Positions 47,159-55,353 of a stretch of 64,000 nt of DNA are shown here, piece after piece. The DNA lies in assembly GCA_964423425.1 (NCBI GenBank), contig CAYRES010000014.1, forward strand, positions 7,858-71,857, written 5' to 3'. Both the position numbers and the translations under genes were made by a program. Position 1 is the stretch's first letter. The number at the start of each line of letters is the position of its first letter. Under the pieces are notes generated by a model. It did no database searches. It was not told the origin of the DNA and worked only from the letters and a program-made list of their open reading frames with translations. Origin of the DNA: CAYRES01 sp964423425. GTDB lineage: Bacteria; Actinomycetota; Thermoleophilia; RBG-16-64-13.

Positions 47159-48277
47159 TCATGGCTGGGGCTGGCCCTTCTTCTTCCACTGGATGCACTC
47201 CACCGTGGTGAAGCCCCCTTCCATCTCCCGGCAGGCGTTGCAGTAGGTGCACTTCAGGATGTCTTTCTCGCGGCCCTCCTGCCACTTCTTCGGCCAGTAG
47301 GGGTCGCAGAGGATGGGACGGCAGATGCCCATGAGATCGATGTCGCCCGAGGAGAGGATCTCCTCGGCGAGAGACGCGCTCGGTACCCGTCCCGCCCCGA
47401 TCACGGGGATGGTGTAGCCGGCCTCGGCCAGAGTCTTCTTGATGTCGGCGGCCAGATACAGGTTGACCTTCTCGGGCATCCAGGAGGGAGGCATGGTGCG
47501 GGTGCCGGAGTAGCCGGTGTAGGGGTCAAGGGCTTCACCCTCCACCGGTACGGCGTCCTCGAACTTGCCTCCGGCCGACACCGACACGTAGTCCAAGCCC
47601 AGCTCGGCGCAGCGAAGAGCGATCTGGCGGGAGTGGATCAAGGTGTTTCCTCCCAGGGAGAACTCATCGCCGTTGATGCGGCAGCCCAGGCAGAAGTCTT
47701 CTCCCACGGCCGCCCGGCAGGACGTGATGATCTCGCTCATCAGGCGCATACGGTTCTCCATCTTGGCTCCGCCGTACTGGTCTTTGCGCTTGTTGTAGCG
47801 GGAGAGGAAGCTGGCCAGCGTGTAGGCGTGGGCGAAGTGGAGCTCGACCGCGTCCATACCGGCTTCGCGGGCCCGGTAGGCGGCGTCGGCCCACATCTTG
47901 GGCATGGCCTGTACGTAGTCGAGTTCCAAGTCCTCTACCTTCTGACGGTAGCCGGAGCGGGCGATCTTCATGAAGTGCAGTATCTGGGGGGCGATCTTGG
48001 CTTCGGTCTCTGAGTGCACCCGCTCGGCCAGATGCTTGAAGCCGTCGATGAACTTGTCTTCGTTCAAGCGCAGGAGCTGGCCGCTCTTCTGCTTCTCCAC
48101 CGAGACGGCTTCCATGAGCACGAGGCCAGTGCCGCCCTGGGCGTAGAGGAGGTAGCGATCGATGAGCTCGGGGGTGACGTCTCCCTCCACGGTGGCCAGG
48201 CGGGTCACCGCCGGAGGCATGACGATGCGGTTGGGAAGCGTGAGCTTACCGTTGATGGTATACGGTTCGAACAGCAT
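47159..48277 (-). CDS. Old-yellow-enzyme family oxidoreductase with Fe-S motif, lacking the diaphorase domain
   Basis: 372 aa. The FMN TIM barrel starts LFEPYTINGKLTLPNRIVM and has the active site HFAHAYTLASFLSRYNKR with KDQYGG. The C-terminus carries the iron-sulfur motif CTYCNACREMEGGFTTVEC, as in 2,4-dienoyl-CoA reductase and bile-acid BaiCD/H enzymes. Those proteins continue for another 250-300 residues of FAD/NAD(P) domain; here the gene stops a dozen residues after the last Cys. Electrons must come from another protein. ATG at 48277 is used; a GTG five codons upstream is an alternative. Confidence 0.88.
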   Translation of the reverse strand: MLFEPYTINGKLTLPNRIVMPPAVTRLATVEGDVTPELIDRYLLYAQGGTGLVLMEAVSVEKQKSGQLLRLNEDKFIDGFKHLAERVHSETEAKIAPQILHFMKIARSGYRQKVEDLELDYVQAMPKMWADAAYRAREAGMDAVELHFAHAYTLASFLSRYNKRKDQYGGAKMENRMRLMSEIITSCRAAVGEDFCLGCRINGDEFSLGGNTLIHSRQIALRCAELGLDYVSVSAGGKFEDAVPVEGEALDPYTGYSGTRTMPPSWMPEKVNLYLAADIKKTLAEAGYTIPVIGAGRVPSASLAEEILSSGDIDLMGICRPILCDPYWPKKWQEGREKDILKCTYCNACREMEGGFTTVECIQWKKKGQPQP

Positions 48278-48351
48278 GGCGATAGACCCCACTTTCGGTT
48301 GGGTTGGGTGGATCCACTGATATGTGCAGCGGGCCGTGCGTGGCTATCCCC

Positions 48352-48984
48352 CTAGACGCCGCCCTCTGAAAGAGACACGAGAAACGCAAGCACGTCCTGC
48401 TCGCTCGCGCCCGCGACCAGCTTCATGCGCTCTCTCACGGCTTCCAACGTAAGCCTGAGTTCCTCGCCGGTCAACCGACTCACGGAGGCGGGCTCCAAGC
48501 CCTGCTCGGCAGCCGCGGCTGCAAAGGCTTCCCGCAACTCGGCAACAAGGTCGCCGTCGTCCACGAGGTCGTACATGTGCTCGGTCTTCTTGCCTTCCCG
48601 TCGAGACGCCGCCGCTTCAAGCGCGTATGAGCCTCCCAAGGCGATCCTGCGTACAGAGAGCGGTCTCCTCATGATCTCGATGTACTCGGGATATCCCTCT
48701 TTCTTGACCGCCACCCTGCCGATGTCCTCGTTGCGCGAGACCACGTAGTAGCGGGCGATCGCTTCGGCGGACGCATCCAGGCCGTAGACCTCCCGCCAAC
48801 CGTCCTCCCACTCCAGCACCAGGAACTTGCCGGAGCCGCCGGCCCGGACCTCATCCATATCGAGGGTGAACGGTTGCCGAAGAATGTCGAACTGGAGCAG
48901 TCCGGGAAGGGAGGAGAAATCGATCGAGCGGGAAGAGCCGTCGTCATATTCGATGGTGAGCGTGGTCGGCTTCCTGTCTGACAT
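48352..48984 (-). CDS. Conserved-looking hypothetical protein
   Basis: 210 aa, soluble, no family recognised. Residues 1-120 are predicted beta-rich (LTIEYDDGSSRSIDF, FLVLEWEDGWREVYG). The last 80 are helical and Ala/Glu-rich. It starts 5 nt after the HAD gene stop and has a purine-rich site upstream, so it is surely co-translated with the HAD and dikinase genes. A third subunit of the dikinase (phenylphosphate synthase has a small stimulatory one) is conceivable, but the usual CBS domain is not seen. Confidence 0.6.
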   Translation of the reverse strand: MSDRKPTTLTIEYDDGSSRSIDFSSLPGLLQFDILRQPFTLDMDEVRAGGSGKFLVLEWEDGWREVYGLDASAEAIARYYVVSRNEDIGRVAVKKEGYPEYIEIMRRPLSVRRIALGGSYALEAAASRREGKKTEHMYDLVDDGDLVAELREAFAAAAAEQGLEPASVSRLTGEELRLTLEAVRERMKLVAGASEQDVLAFLVSLSEGGV

Positions 48985-48989
48985 GGCCC

Positions 48990-49748
48990 CTAGCCCTTCT
49001 TCCTCAGTATGTCTTTCAGTTCGGAGAAGTGGTCGATCACGAGGTCGGCTTTCGACGGCCCCAGATCGATGAAGCCCTTGTACTGGATCGTGAGAAAGCC
49101 CCGCTCGCTCGCCGGGTTGATATCGGTGGCGGGCTTGTCGCCCACCATGACGGCTTCGGACGTGTCGATCCCGCGCGCCCGTAGGTCCGCGGCCAACACG
49201 TCGTAGATATCGCCACCTTCCTTGGTCTTGCCCACGTACGTCGCGTCGATGATCACGTCGTCGAGGAGTGACTGCTTGCCCTGAGGGGAGACCAGTACCT
49301 TGAAGTACTCCGTGAGACCTCGGTTCTTCAGGAAGCGGCTCACGATGTCGCTCCCCACCGCCCCCAGGGTCTTCTTCATCTCCGAGACCACCTCGAGTTC
49401 GATACCCGCCTGCTGCAGATAATCGAGAGCGTCCATCAGGCCGTCACCCGTATCCAGGTACTCCTGCTCCTTGGCACTGAAGAGCTCCTGGCCCTTGGCG
49501 TCATCGTCGAGTACGTAGCGGTATATCTCATCGCGGTGGCCCTCTTTGATCTTGCTGTAGCCACCATACGTCTCGTTCAGTACGTGATAGCGGTGAATGC
49601 GATCGGCGATGAGCTCGGGCTGTCCCAACAGCTTGCAGATGTCGCCGATGACCAGCGGGTTACGGAGGCCCCCGGGCTCCATGATGCACTGCCCGTAGTC
49701 GAATCCGCACCACTTGACTTCCATGATCCTGTCGACGACCCCATTCAT
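48990..49748 (-). CDS. HAD-superfamily hydrolase
   Basis: 252 aa. Motif I is CGFDYGQCIM: the nucleophile Asp is kept, but the usual second Asp is Gly, as in dehalogenase- and YihX-like HAD proteins. Motif II is VVSEM, motif III Lys in GKTKEGG, motif IV VMVGDKPATDI. A helical cap lies between motifs I and II. The ATG overlaps the stop of the ATP-grasp gene by one base, so the two are coupled. In the phenol pathway of Thauera a HAD-like subunit (PpcD) accompanies phenylphosphate carboxylase, so a phosphatase acting on the phosphorylated intermediate is plausible. Confidence 0.82.
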   Translation of the reverse strand: MNGVVDRIMEVKWCGFDYGQCIMEPGGLRNPLVIGDICKLLGQPELIADRIHRYHVLNETYGGYSKIKEGHRDEIYRYVLDDDAKGQELFSAKEQEYLDTGDGLMDALDYLQQAGIELEVVSEMKKTLGAVGSDIVSRFLKNRGLTEYFKVLVSPQGKQSLLDDVIIDATYVGKTKEGGDIYDVLAADLRARGIDTSEAVMVGDKPATDINPASERGFLTIQYKGFIDLGPSKADLVIDHFSELKDILRKKG

Positions 49749-50716
49749 CACGCGTCCGCCAGGTTGCGGATCTTCCGCGCCTGCAGGATGTACATCGTCT
49801 CGTCGGCGTAGGCCCATTCGATGTCCTGTGGATCACCGAAGGCCGCTTCAATCCTGAGGCCGGTCTCCGCGAGCCGGCGGACCTGCTCCCTGGTGAGCGT
49901 CTCCTTCTCCTGGAGCTCGGCCGGGGTGGCCTCCTCTTTGCGTCCGTAGCCTGCTTCGTCGTCGAAGGTGACCCAGAAGGTCTTCCTGGCGATCTTCCGC
50001 TGTTTCTCCTCGAGGGTGTTCTTGTCTATGAGGTAGAAGTCGTTCATTGACTTGCCTGATACCACCGACTCGCCCAAGCCCCAGTTCGCCTCGATGACCA
50101 ACTCGTCTCGGGCGCTGGTGATGGGGTTCGCGGTGAAGAGAATGCCCGACACCTCGGAGAACACCATGCGTTGCACGATGGCGGAGATCAGACCGAGCTT
50201 CTGGTCGACACCTTTGTGGTGGCGGTTGAAGGTAGCTCTGGTCGTCCAGAGCGAGGCCCAGCACTTCTTGACGTGATCGACGATCTCGTCACCCTTGAGG
50301 TAATGGTACGTATCCATCATGCCGGGGAACGAAGTGATGGTGCTCCCCTTTACCGATACCGAAGACCGGACCGCGACGAACGCGTCGTCGGCGCCCACGA
50401 GCGCCTGGATCGCCCCCTCGATCTCCTCGAGCAGGTCGGCCGGAATCGGGGCGTTGTGGATGAGCTCCCGAATCTCCCCCGTCTTGCTCTCCATCCCCTC
50501 GTAATCGTCGAAATCGAAGGATGCCACGATTGCATCGATCTGGGAGCCCAATCCGTTCGCTTCGACGTGGTACTCGAGGGAGGGACTGGTCACGCAGAAA
50601 CCGGGGGGTACGGGAAATCCGAGCTGGGTCATCTCGCTCAGGTTGGCCGCCTTACCCCCTGCCTCTTCGGTGTCGTTCTTGGTCATCTCACCGAAGGACT
50701 TGACGTATACGCCCAC
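49748..50716 (-). CDS. ATP-grasp half of a split PEP-synthase-like dikinase
   Basis: 322 aa, corresponding to the N-terminal PPDK/PEP-synthase ATP-binding domain and stopping at its end. Motifs: EAGGKAANLSEMTQLGFPVP at the start, VRSSVSVKGSTITSFPGMMD, GILFTANPITSARDELVIEA with NWGLGESVVSG, and DIEWAYADETMYILQARKI at the end. No phosphohistidine or PEP domain is attached; the matching half is at 41636-43330. It fits protein 2 (PpsB, about 40 kDa) of phenylphosphate synthase, which uses ATP to phosphorylate the His of protein 1. GTG start at 50716 has AAGGAGG 6 nt upstream. Confidence 0.87.
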   Translation of the reverse strand: MGVYVKSFGEMTKNDTEEAGGKAANLSEMTQLGFPVPPGFCVTSPSLEYHVEANGLGSQIDAIVASFDFDDYEGMESKTGEIRELIHNAPIPADLLEEIEGAIQALVGADDAFVAVRSSVSVKGSTITSFPGMMDTYHYLKGDEIVDHVKKCWASLWTTRATFNRHHKGVDQKLGLISAIVQRMVFSEVSGILFTANPITSARDELVIEANWGLGESVVSGKSMNDFYLIDKNTLEEKQRKIARKTFWVTFDDEAGYGRKEEATPAELQEKETLTREQVRRLAETGLRIEAAFGDPQDIEWAYADETMYILQARKIRNLADA

Positions 50717-50785
50717 TTCCAACCTCCTTGTAGCCTCGGGTGCTCCTCTGGTGCTCGAGGAGCCCTACCCCTCGCTTCCTGCGTA

Positions 50786-50819
50786 GCCCCCACCCGCTTC
50801 GGGGGGAACGGGTGGGGGC
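50786..50819 (-). terminator. Hairpin after the amidohydrolase gene
   Basis: An 11-bp perfect stem, GCCCCCACCCG / CGGGTGGGGGC, with a 12-base loop, about 30 nt past the amidohydrolase stop and 70 nt before the dikinase gene. No U-tract follows on the minus strand. It may reduce read-through into the rest of the cluster. Confidence 0.55.
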
Positions 50820-50848
50820 GGTCGCAGGGAGTGGAGGTGATGTTCCTG

Positions 50849-51877
50849 TTACTTGCCGGGCATGGGCGGCAACTTGAAGAGCTTCTCGAAGTTGGCACCC
50901 AGAATCATGTCGCACTGATCCTGCGTGAGACCGGCCTGATCCTTGAGGTCGTTGATGGCCTTGATGGCGCCTTCCGGATCGCCCACGCGATGGGCATAGT
51001 CGGTACCGAGACCCATATTCTCCGGACCCATCCACTCGAGGCAGCATTTCATGGCCGGCAGGTAGAAGGATGTGGTGTCGGGCCACACCCGCTCCTTGTA
51101 GATGACATCCGGGCTCTGGCTGAGCTCGATGCCCCATTCTTTGCCGTAGCCCTTGTAAGAGTCCTGAAGCCGGCGCACGAAATAGGGCACCATGCCGCCC
51201 AAGTGACCGTGAACGTACTTGAGGTTCGGATACTTGTCGAGCACACCCTGGAGGATGAGGCTGACAATCGCCATCGAGGTGTCGAGCGTGTAGCCCCACA
51301 GCTGATAGGGGATGCGCACCTTGTCCATCACCGAGGCCACCAAGGGATCGGCCGGGTGGATGAGGCAGGGCAGCTCGTACTTGTTGGCTACTTCGTAGAC
51401 CGGGTGGAACTTCTCGAGCCACACCGGTTCACCGGCGAAGTTCGAGAAGAGCTGGTAGCCCTTGCAGCCCATCTTCGCCGCACGCTCGAGCTCCTCGACC
51501 GCTGCATCGATGTCGTGCCAGGGTATGGTGGCCAGCCAGTAGAAGCGCCCCGGATAGGTCTCTTCCGCTTCCTTCAGCTTGTCGTTACAGATCTTTGCCC
51601 ACTCGACACCTTCTTTGCCACCAACCGTTTCCGGCCCGGGAATGGTGACGGAGAGAATCTGTGTGTCGAGACCGGCGGCGTCCAGGTCTTGCACCCGTGC
51701 TTCCAGATCGTAGTGACCGGCACGGTCGATGTGGGCGATGCACACACCCCGCACCCAGGCGCGGTAGTGGGTACCGCCGTCATGGACCATCTTGGGGTCG
51801 GAGTCCCTCTTGCAGAGGAAGTCCAAGTACTCGGGTGGATACCAATGATTGTGGGCGTCGACAGTTCTTTGTGCCAT
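50849..51877 (-). CDS. Amidohydrolase-family metal enzyme (ACMSD/resorcylate decarboxylase-like)
   Basis: 342 aa TIM-barrel (amidohydrolase 2). Metal ligands: His-x-His in VDAHNHWYPPEYLDFL at the N-terminus, His in LIHPADP, His in VHGHLGGM, and the late Asp in GLGTDYAHRVGDPEGA. Family members include the aminocarboxymuconate-semialdehyde, gamma-resorcylate and 5-carboxyvanillate decarboxylases, several of which run reversibly. ATG at 51877 is preceded by AAGGAG 10 nt upstream; upstream frame sequence lacks similarity. It is the promoter-proximal gene of the minus-strand catabolic series. Confidence 0.9.
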   Translation of the reverse strand: MAQRTVDAHNHWYPPEYLDFLCKRDSDPKMVHDGGTHYRAWVRGVCIAHIDRAGHYDLEARVQDLDAAGLDTQILSVTIPGPETVGGKEGVEWAKICNDKLKEAEETYPGRFYWLATIPWHDIDAAVEELERAAKMGCKGYQLFSNFAGEPVWLEKFHPVYEVANKYELPCLIHPADPLVASVMDKVRIPYQLWGYTLDTSMAIVSLILQGVLDKYPNLKYVHGHLGGMVPYFVRRLQDSYKGYGKEWGIELSQSPDVIYKERVWPDTTSFYLPAMKCCLEWMGPENMGLGTDYAHRVGDPEGAIKAINDLKDQAGLTQDQCDMILGANFEKLFKLPPMPGK

Positions 51878-52382
51878 GCCGTCCTGCTCCTTCCTGGAAT
51901 TCTCGGTTCTGGATACCTGCCTGAACGTGCCGGTGGCTGCGTCTCGTGGACCCCCCTCGAAGCTGCAGTCCCGTTCGCACTCTTCCGGACGAACCGCTGT
52001 TCTCAGGAAACCATCGCCGGCTTCGCTCTGCAAGACGTATGAATTGATAACTTCATAATCAGCGCTTATCTCAATGCTAGGGACTCAGCTTCATCTGCCG
52101 CATCCTGGAGAGTCACATCCGTCGCGGCCCATCACGCATCCCAGAGAGCCTAACGGCGCAACCAGATGATTGTTGCCCTTACTGAAGCGGCCGACTTCGG
52201 AAAGACCATTCTCGCAAGACCGGTTACTGCGTGTTGAAGCTCATCTTATTTTGTCCCCCACTTGCCAAGATTGGGTATTCAAAGGTAGGCTGAAGTACGT
52301 GAATAGCCTGTCGGGTGGGAACTCTGGGAGGCACCCACTCCCGGGTGCGCCCGAGTGGCCGGGAAGCGAGGCGGAACCTGAC
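51878..52382. other. Divergent regulatory region between amidohydrolase and LysR genes
   Basis: A 505-nt non-coding stretch by gene choice. It contains the AT-rich, palindrome-bearing patch at 52038-52074, listed separately. The plus-strand frame stays open from 52170, so a longer LysR N-terminus cannot be ruled out, but that extension has no helix-turn-helix similarity. Confidence 0.6.
52038..52074 (-). promoter_or_regulatory. Palindromic operator candidate and promoter in the lysR intergenic region
   Basis: TATGAA and TTCATA form a perfect inverted repeat with an 8-base spacer (52038-52057). On the minus strand a TTGAGA (52074-52069) lies 19 bases before TATCAA (52049-52044), which falls inside the palindrome. 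That suggests a regulator bound there controls the amidohydrolase promoter. It is not a textbook T-N11-A LysR box. Confidence 0.4.
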
Positions 52383-53432
52383 GTGAAGTTTGATCTCAAT
52401 CTCAAGCAGCTCAAAGTCTTCTACTACGTGGCCAAATACCTGAGCTTCACCCGGGCCGCACAGGACCTCTACGTGACCCAGCCCGCCGTGGCCATGCAGA
52501 TCGACGCACTCGAGAAGCACTACGACGTACAGCTCTTCTCTCGCAAGAAGCGCCGCTTGGCCCTCACTGAGGCGGGCGAAGCCCTGTACGAGTACGCCGA
52601 GAAGATCATGCAACTCGCGTACGAAGCCCACCGCTCGCTCATCGATCTCAAGGAGTACCCCACCGGTATCCTCCGCGTGGGCACCACCAAGACATGGGCC
52701 CGCTTCCTCATGCCCTCCTACATCCTCGGTTTTCAGCGCAAGTATCCTGAGATACAGATCGACCTCGAAGACGGCACCTCGGAAGAGATGGCCTTCAGCG
52801 TGCTCTACGGGCAGAACGACATGGCGGTGGTCGCCCGCATGGCCTACGACCCCCGTCTGGAATCTATGCCCTTCCCCGGGCACGAGACCGACAGGCTGGT
52901 GGCCGTGATGCATCCCAAGCATCCGCTGGCCCGGCGCAAGAAAGTGGCATTGAAGGAACTGAGGGACGAGCCTCTTCTCCTGCGTGGGAAGGGCTCGGGC
53001 ATCCGAGAACTCGTGCTGGGTATGGCCAAAGATCAGGGCATCGAACTCTCGGTGCTTCTCGAAGCCGGCAGCGCCGACTTCATCAAGGCCATGGTGGCTC
53101 AGGGCGCCGGGGTCAGCGTACTCACGACCATCGCCGTGAGCGAGGCGGTAGCCCGCGGCATGGTGAGAGCGATTCCGCTGTCCGACCAGGGGACCTGGCT
53201 CAGCATCGATATCGTCATGAGGAAGGAAGGATATCGGCCCGTGCCCGTGCGGCTCTTCACCGAGTATCTGAAGGCCCTCAGCGGGTCTGAGGGCCGTGCG
53301 CTCACCTCCGAGCCCGCGGCGCACCCCCGCGGCACAATACAAGCGAAGCGGGCAACCGGGGGAACGAAGGGGAAAGCGTCGACAGACCCGTCCATGGACC
53401 CTGTCGGCGTTACCAGGAGTGCGAAGACCTAG
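52383..53432 (+). CDS. LysR-family transcriptional regulator
   Basis: 349 aa from a GTG at 52383. The winged helix-turn-helix (residues 5-65) has LKVFYYVAKYLSFTRAAQDL, YVTQPAVAMQIDALEKH and LTEAGEALYEYA. The periplasmic-binding-like effector domain follows (GILRVGTTKTWARFLMP, QGAGVSVLTTIAV). The last 40 residues are a basic, Ser/Thr-rich tail not typical of the family. It is the only plus-strand gene in the catabolic island and is divergent from the amidohydrolase, so it probably regulates that operon in response to a substrate or intermediate. It converges with the aldehyde oxidoreductase gene, 12 nt apart. Confidence 0.93.
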   Translation: MKFDLNLKQLKVFYYVAKYLSFTRAAQDLYVTQPAVAMQIDALEKHYDVQLFSRKKRRLALTEAGEALYEYAEKIMQLAYEAHRSLIDLKEYPTGILRVGTTKTWARFLMPSYILGFQRKYPEIQIDLEDGTSEEMAFSVLYGQNDMAVVARMAYDPRLESMPFPGHETDRLVAVMHPKHPLARRKKVALKELRDEPLLLRGKGSGIRELVLGMAKDQGIELSVLLEAGSADFIKAMVAQGAGVSVLTTIAVSEAVARGMVRAIPLSDQGTWLSIDIVMRKEGYRPVPVRLFTEYLKALSGSEGRALTSEPAAHPRGTIQAKRATGGTKGKASTDPSMDPVGVTRSAKT

Positions 53433-53444
53433 CAGGAAGCGAAG

Positions 53445-55337
53445 CTAAGGGGAAGGATCAACGGTCGGCACGGCCGGCACGGCGTTGCTCAGTTCCTCGA
53501 GTTCGGCCGCACGCGCACCCGGCACCTCTCCTTCCCGGCTCCAGCCGCGCCGCGCATAGTACCGGGTGAGAAGCTCGGCGAATTCCTCCCTGTCGATGCG
53601 ATGACCCTTGGTGGCTCCTCCGGGCATGGGTTCGTCGAAGTAGCGGCGCGGCAGCGTGTCATCGGCCCTCGTGAGGCCGTACCGGCAGTTCACCATGCGC
53701 TCCAGATCGACGACTCTCCGGCCCACCTCCCGCAGCTCCGCCGGCGTGACGTGCATGCCCACTGCCGACGACAGCATCTCGACAAAGTGCGGGTAGCCGA
53801 GGAGCTTGGGGCTGTTCCAGCCGTGACACACGAAACGACAGATGCCCAGACAATCGCTCACCGCGTAGATGTCTTCGCTCCACTCCACCACGACTTCCTT
53901 GTCGGCGTAGGCCGTGGGATCACCCTCGGTGGGCTGGCCGTACACCTCTTGCCTGACCTCCCCAGGAAGGCCCAGGATATCCAGCGTGGGACGATTGCGC
54001 AGATGGTCCGCACCCCGGCTCGCCACGGCCACCCCCAAGGCGAAGCTCTTCATGTAGCGGGGATCGTGCGGGTCGGACTGGGGCAGGTTCTTGACCGCAA
54101 TCAGATACTCAGCGGCTTCCTGTGGTAGGAGGCCGAGCCACACCGCTCGGCTCGATTCGGCCAGCACCGCCCCGAAACCCCGCCGGGCAGCTATGTCCTC
54201 GATCAACCTCCTCACCATTTCCACGTCTCCGAAGCGCAGGGGGCCGCCGGTGTGCTCGTCGCCGATGATGCCTCGCTCGTAGAGCTCCATCGCCCAAGGG
54301 ATCACGGTACCCGTGGATGAGGTATCAAGACCCAGGTCGTTGCAGAGGTTACCGAGCTTGATGATCTCTTCGAGGTCATCGATACCGGTGTTTGCCCCCA
54401 GGAGTGCAAAGGTGCTGAAGTCGGGACCCTCTCCACCGAAGCGGTTGACGTGACGGCAACGGACGGTGCAGCCGGAGCAGCCCACCATGCGCTCCACGTA
54501 CGCCTCGAAGTTCGCCGCGCCGAGCGCCGGCGACCACTGATTGGCCTGGGAGTTCTTGGTGCGCAGCGCCCCCAACTTGTTGGCCGGATCATAGAGGAGC
54601 GCGGTACCCACCCGGCCGTACAACTCAATGATCTTGGAATCATGCAGATAGCCTTCGAGACGGGCACGCAGACCCGCCAAGCACTTTCGGTCGGCAATGG
54701 GAAGGGGGGCATCCCCAAAGGCGACCACTGCCTTGAGGTTCTTGGAGCCCATCACCGCACCCATGCCTCCCCGGCCGGCAGCATTCTTGCGGGCGTTCAT
54801 GACGGCCGCGAAGCGAACGAGATTCTCTCCCGCCGGACCGATGACCGCCGAGCGCACCCCCTTTCCGTACTCCTCCTCAATGGCCGTCTGCGTCTCGGGC
54901 ACGTTGAGGCCCCAATACCGGTCGCCGTCGACGATCTCCACCCCTCCCCCCCGCAGAAGCAGGCAGACGGGATGGGCGGCGCGGCCGCTTATCACCAACC
55001 GGTCGAAACCTGAACGCCTCATCCGCGCAGGGAAGAATCCTCCCATGTTGGCGTCACCCAAGAAGCCGGTCTCGGGTGACTTGGCTGAGATGCTCATTCT
55101 GCCCGAGTTGGGTACCGGATAGCCGGTGAGAAGCCCCGCGCCGAAGAGAAGCACGTTGTCCGGACCCAATGGATCGGCCGAAGCAGCGACCAGAGCGTGC
55201 AGGTAGGCCATGTTGAGACCCCGGCCGCCGAGCAGGGCCGCCACGAGCTTGCGCGGGGTCTCAAGAATCCGCACCCTCCGCTTGGTCAGGTCGACATGAG
55301 CCGTGCGGCCCACAATGAGCTCGTCGATGCTCCCCAT
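53445..55337 (-). CDS. Aldehyde:ferredoxin oxidoreductase (tungsten pterin family)
   Basis: 630 aa. The N-terminal pterin-binding domain has the family pattern LLGGRGLNMAYL, GLLTGYPVPNSGRMSISAKSP and ARKNAAGRGGMGAVMGSKNL. The [4Fe-4S] ligands are CSGCTVRC, with a distal Cys in SDCLGICRF. AOR enzymes interconvert aldehydes and acids using ferredoxin in anaerobes. The adjacent gene encodes a MoaD-like protein. Whether it oxidises an aldehyde intermediate of this pathway or reduces an acid cannot be told. The last 40 residues are an unusual Ala/Pro/Glu-rich tail. Confidence 0.92.
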   Translation of the reverse strand: MGSIDELIVGRTAHVDLTKRRVRILETPRKLVAALLGGRGLNMAYLHALVAASADPLGPDNVLLFGAGLLTGYPVPNSGRMSISAKSPETGFLGDANMGGFFPARMRRSGFDRLVISGRAAHPVCLLLRGGGVEIVDGDRYWGLNVPETQTAIEEEYGKGVRSAVIGPAGENLVRFAAVMNARKNAAGRGGMGAVMGSKNLKAVVAFGDAPLPIADRKCLAGLRARLEGYLHDSKIIELYGRVGTALLYDPANKLGALRTKNSQANQWSPALGAANFEAYVERMVGCSGCTVRCRHVNRFGGEGPDFSTFALLGANTGIDDLEEIIKLGNLCNDLGLDTSSTGTVIPWAMELYERGIIGDEHTGGPLRFGDVEMVRRLIEDIAARRGFGAVLAESSRAVWLGLLPQEAAEYLIAVKNLPQSDPHDPRYMKSFALGVAVASRGADHLRNRPTLDILGLPGEVRQEVYGQPTEGDPTAYADKEVVVEWSEDIYAVSDCLGICRFVCHGWNSPKLLGYPHFVEMLSSAVGMHVTPAELREVGRRVVDLERMVNCRYGLTRADDTLPRRYFDEPMPGGATKGHRIDREEFAELLTRYYARRGWSREGEVPGARAAELEELSNAVPAVPTVDPSP

Positions 55338-55353
55338 TATTCGATCTCCTCGC

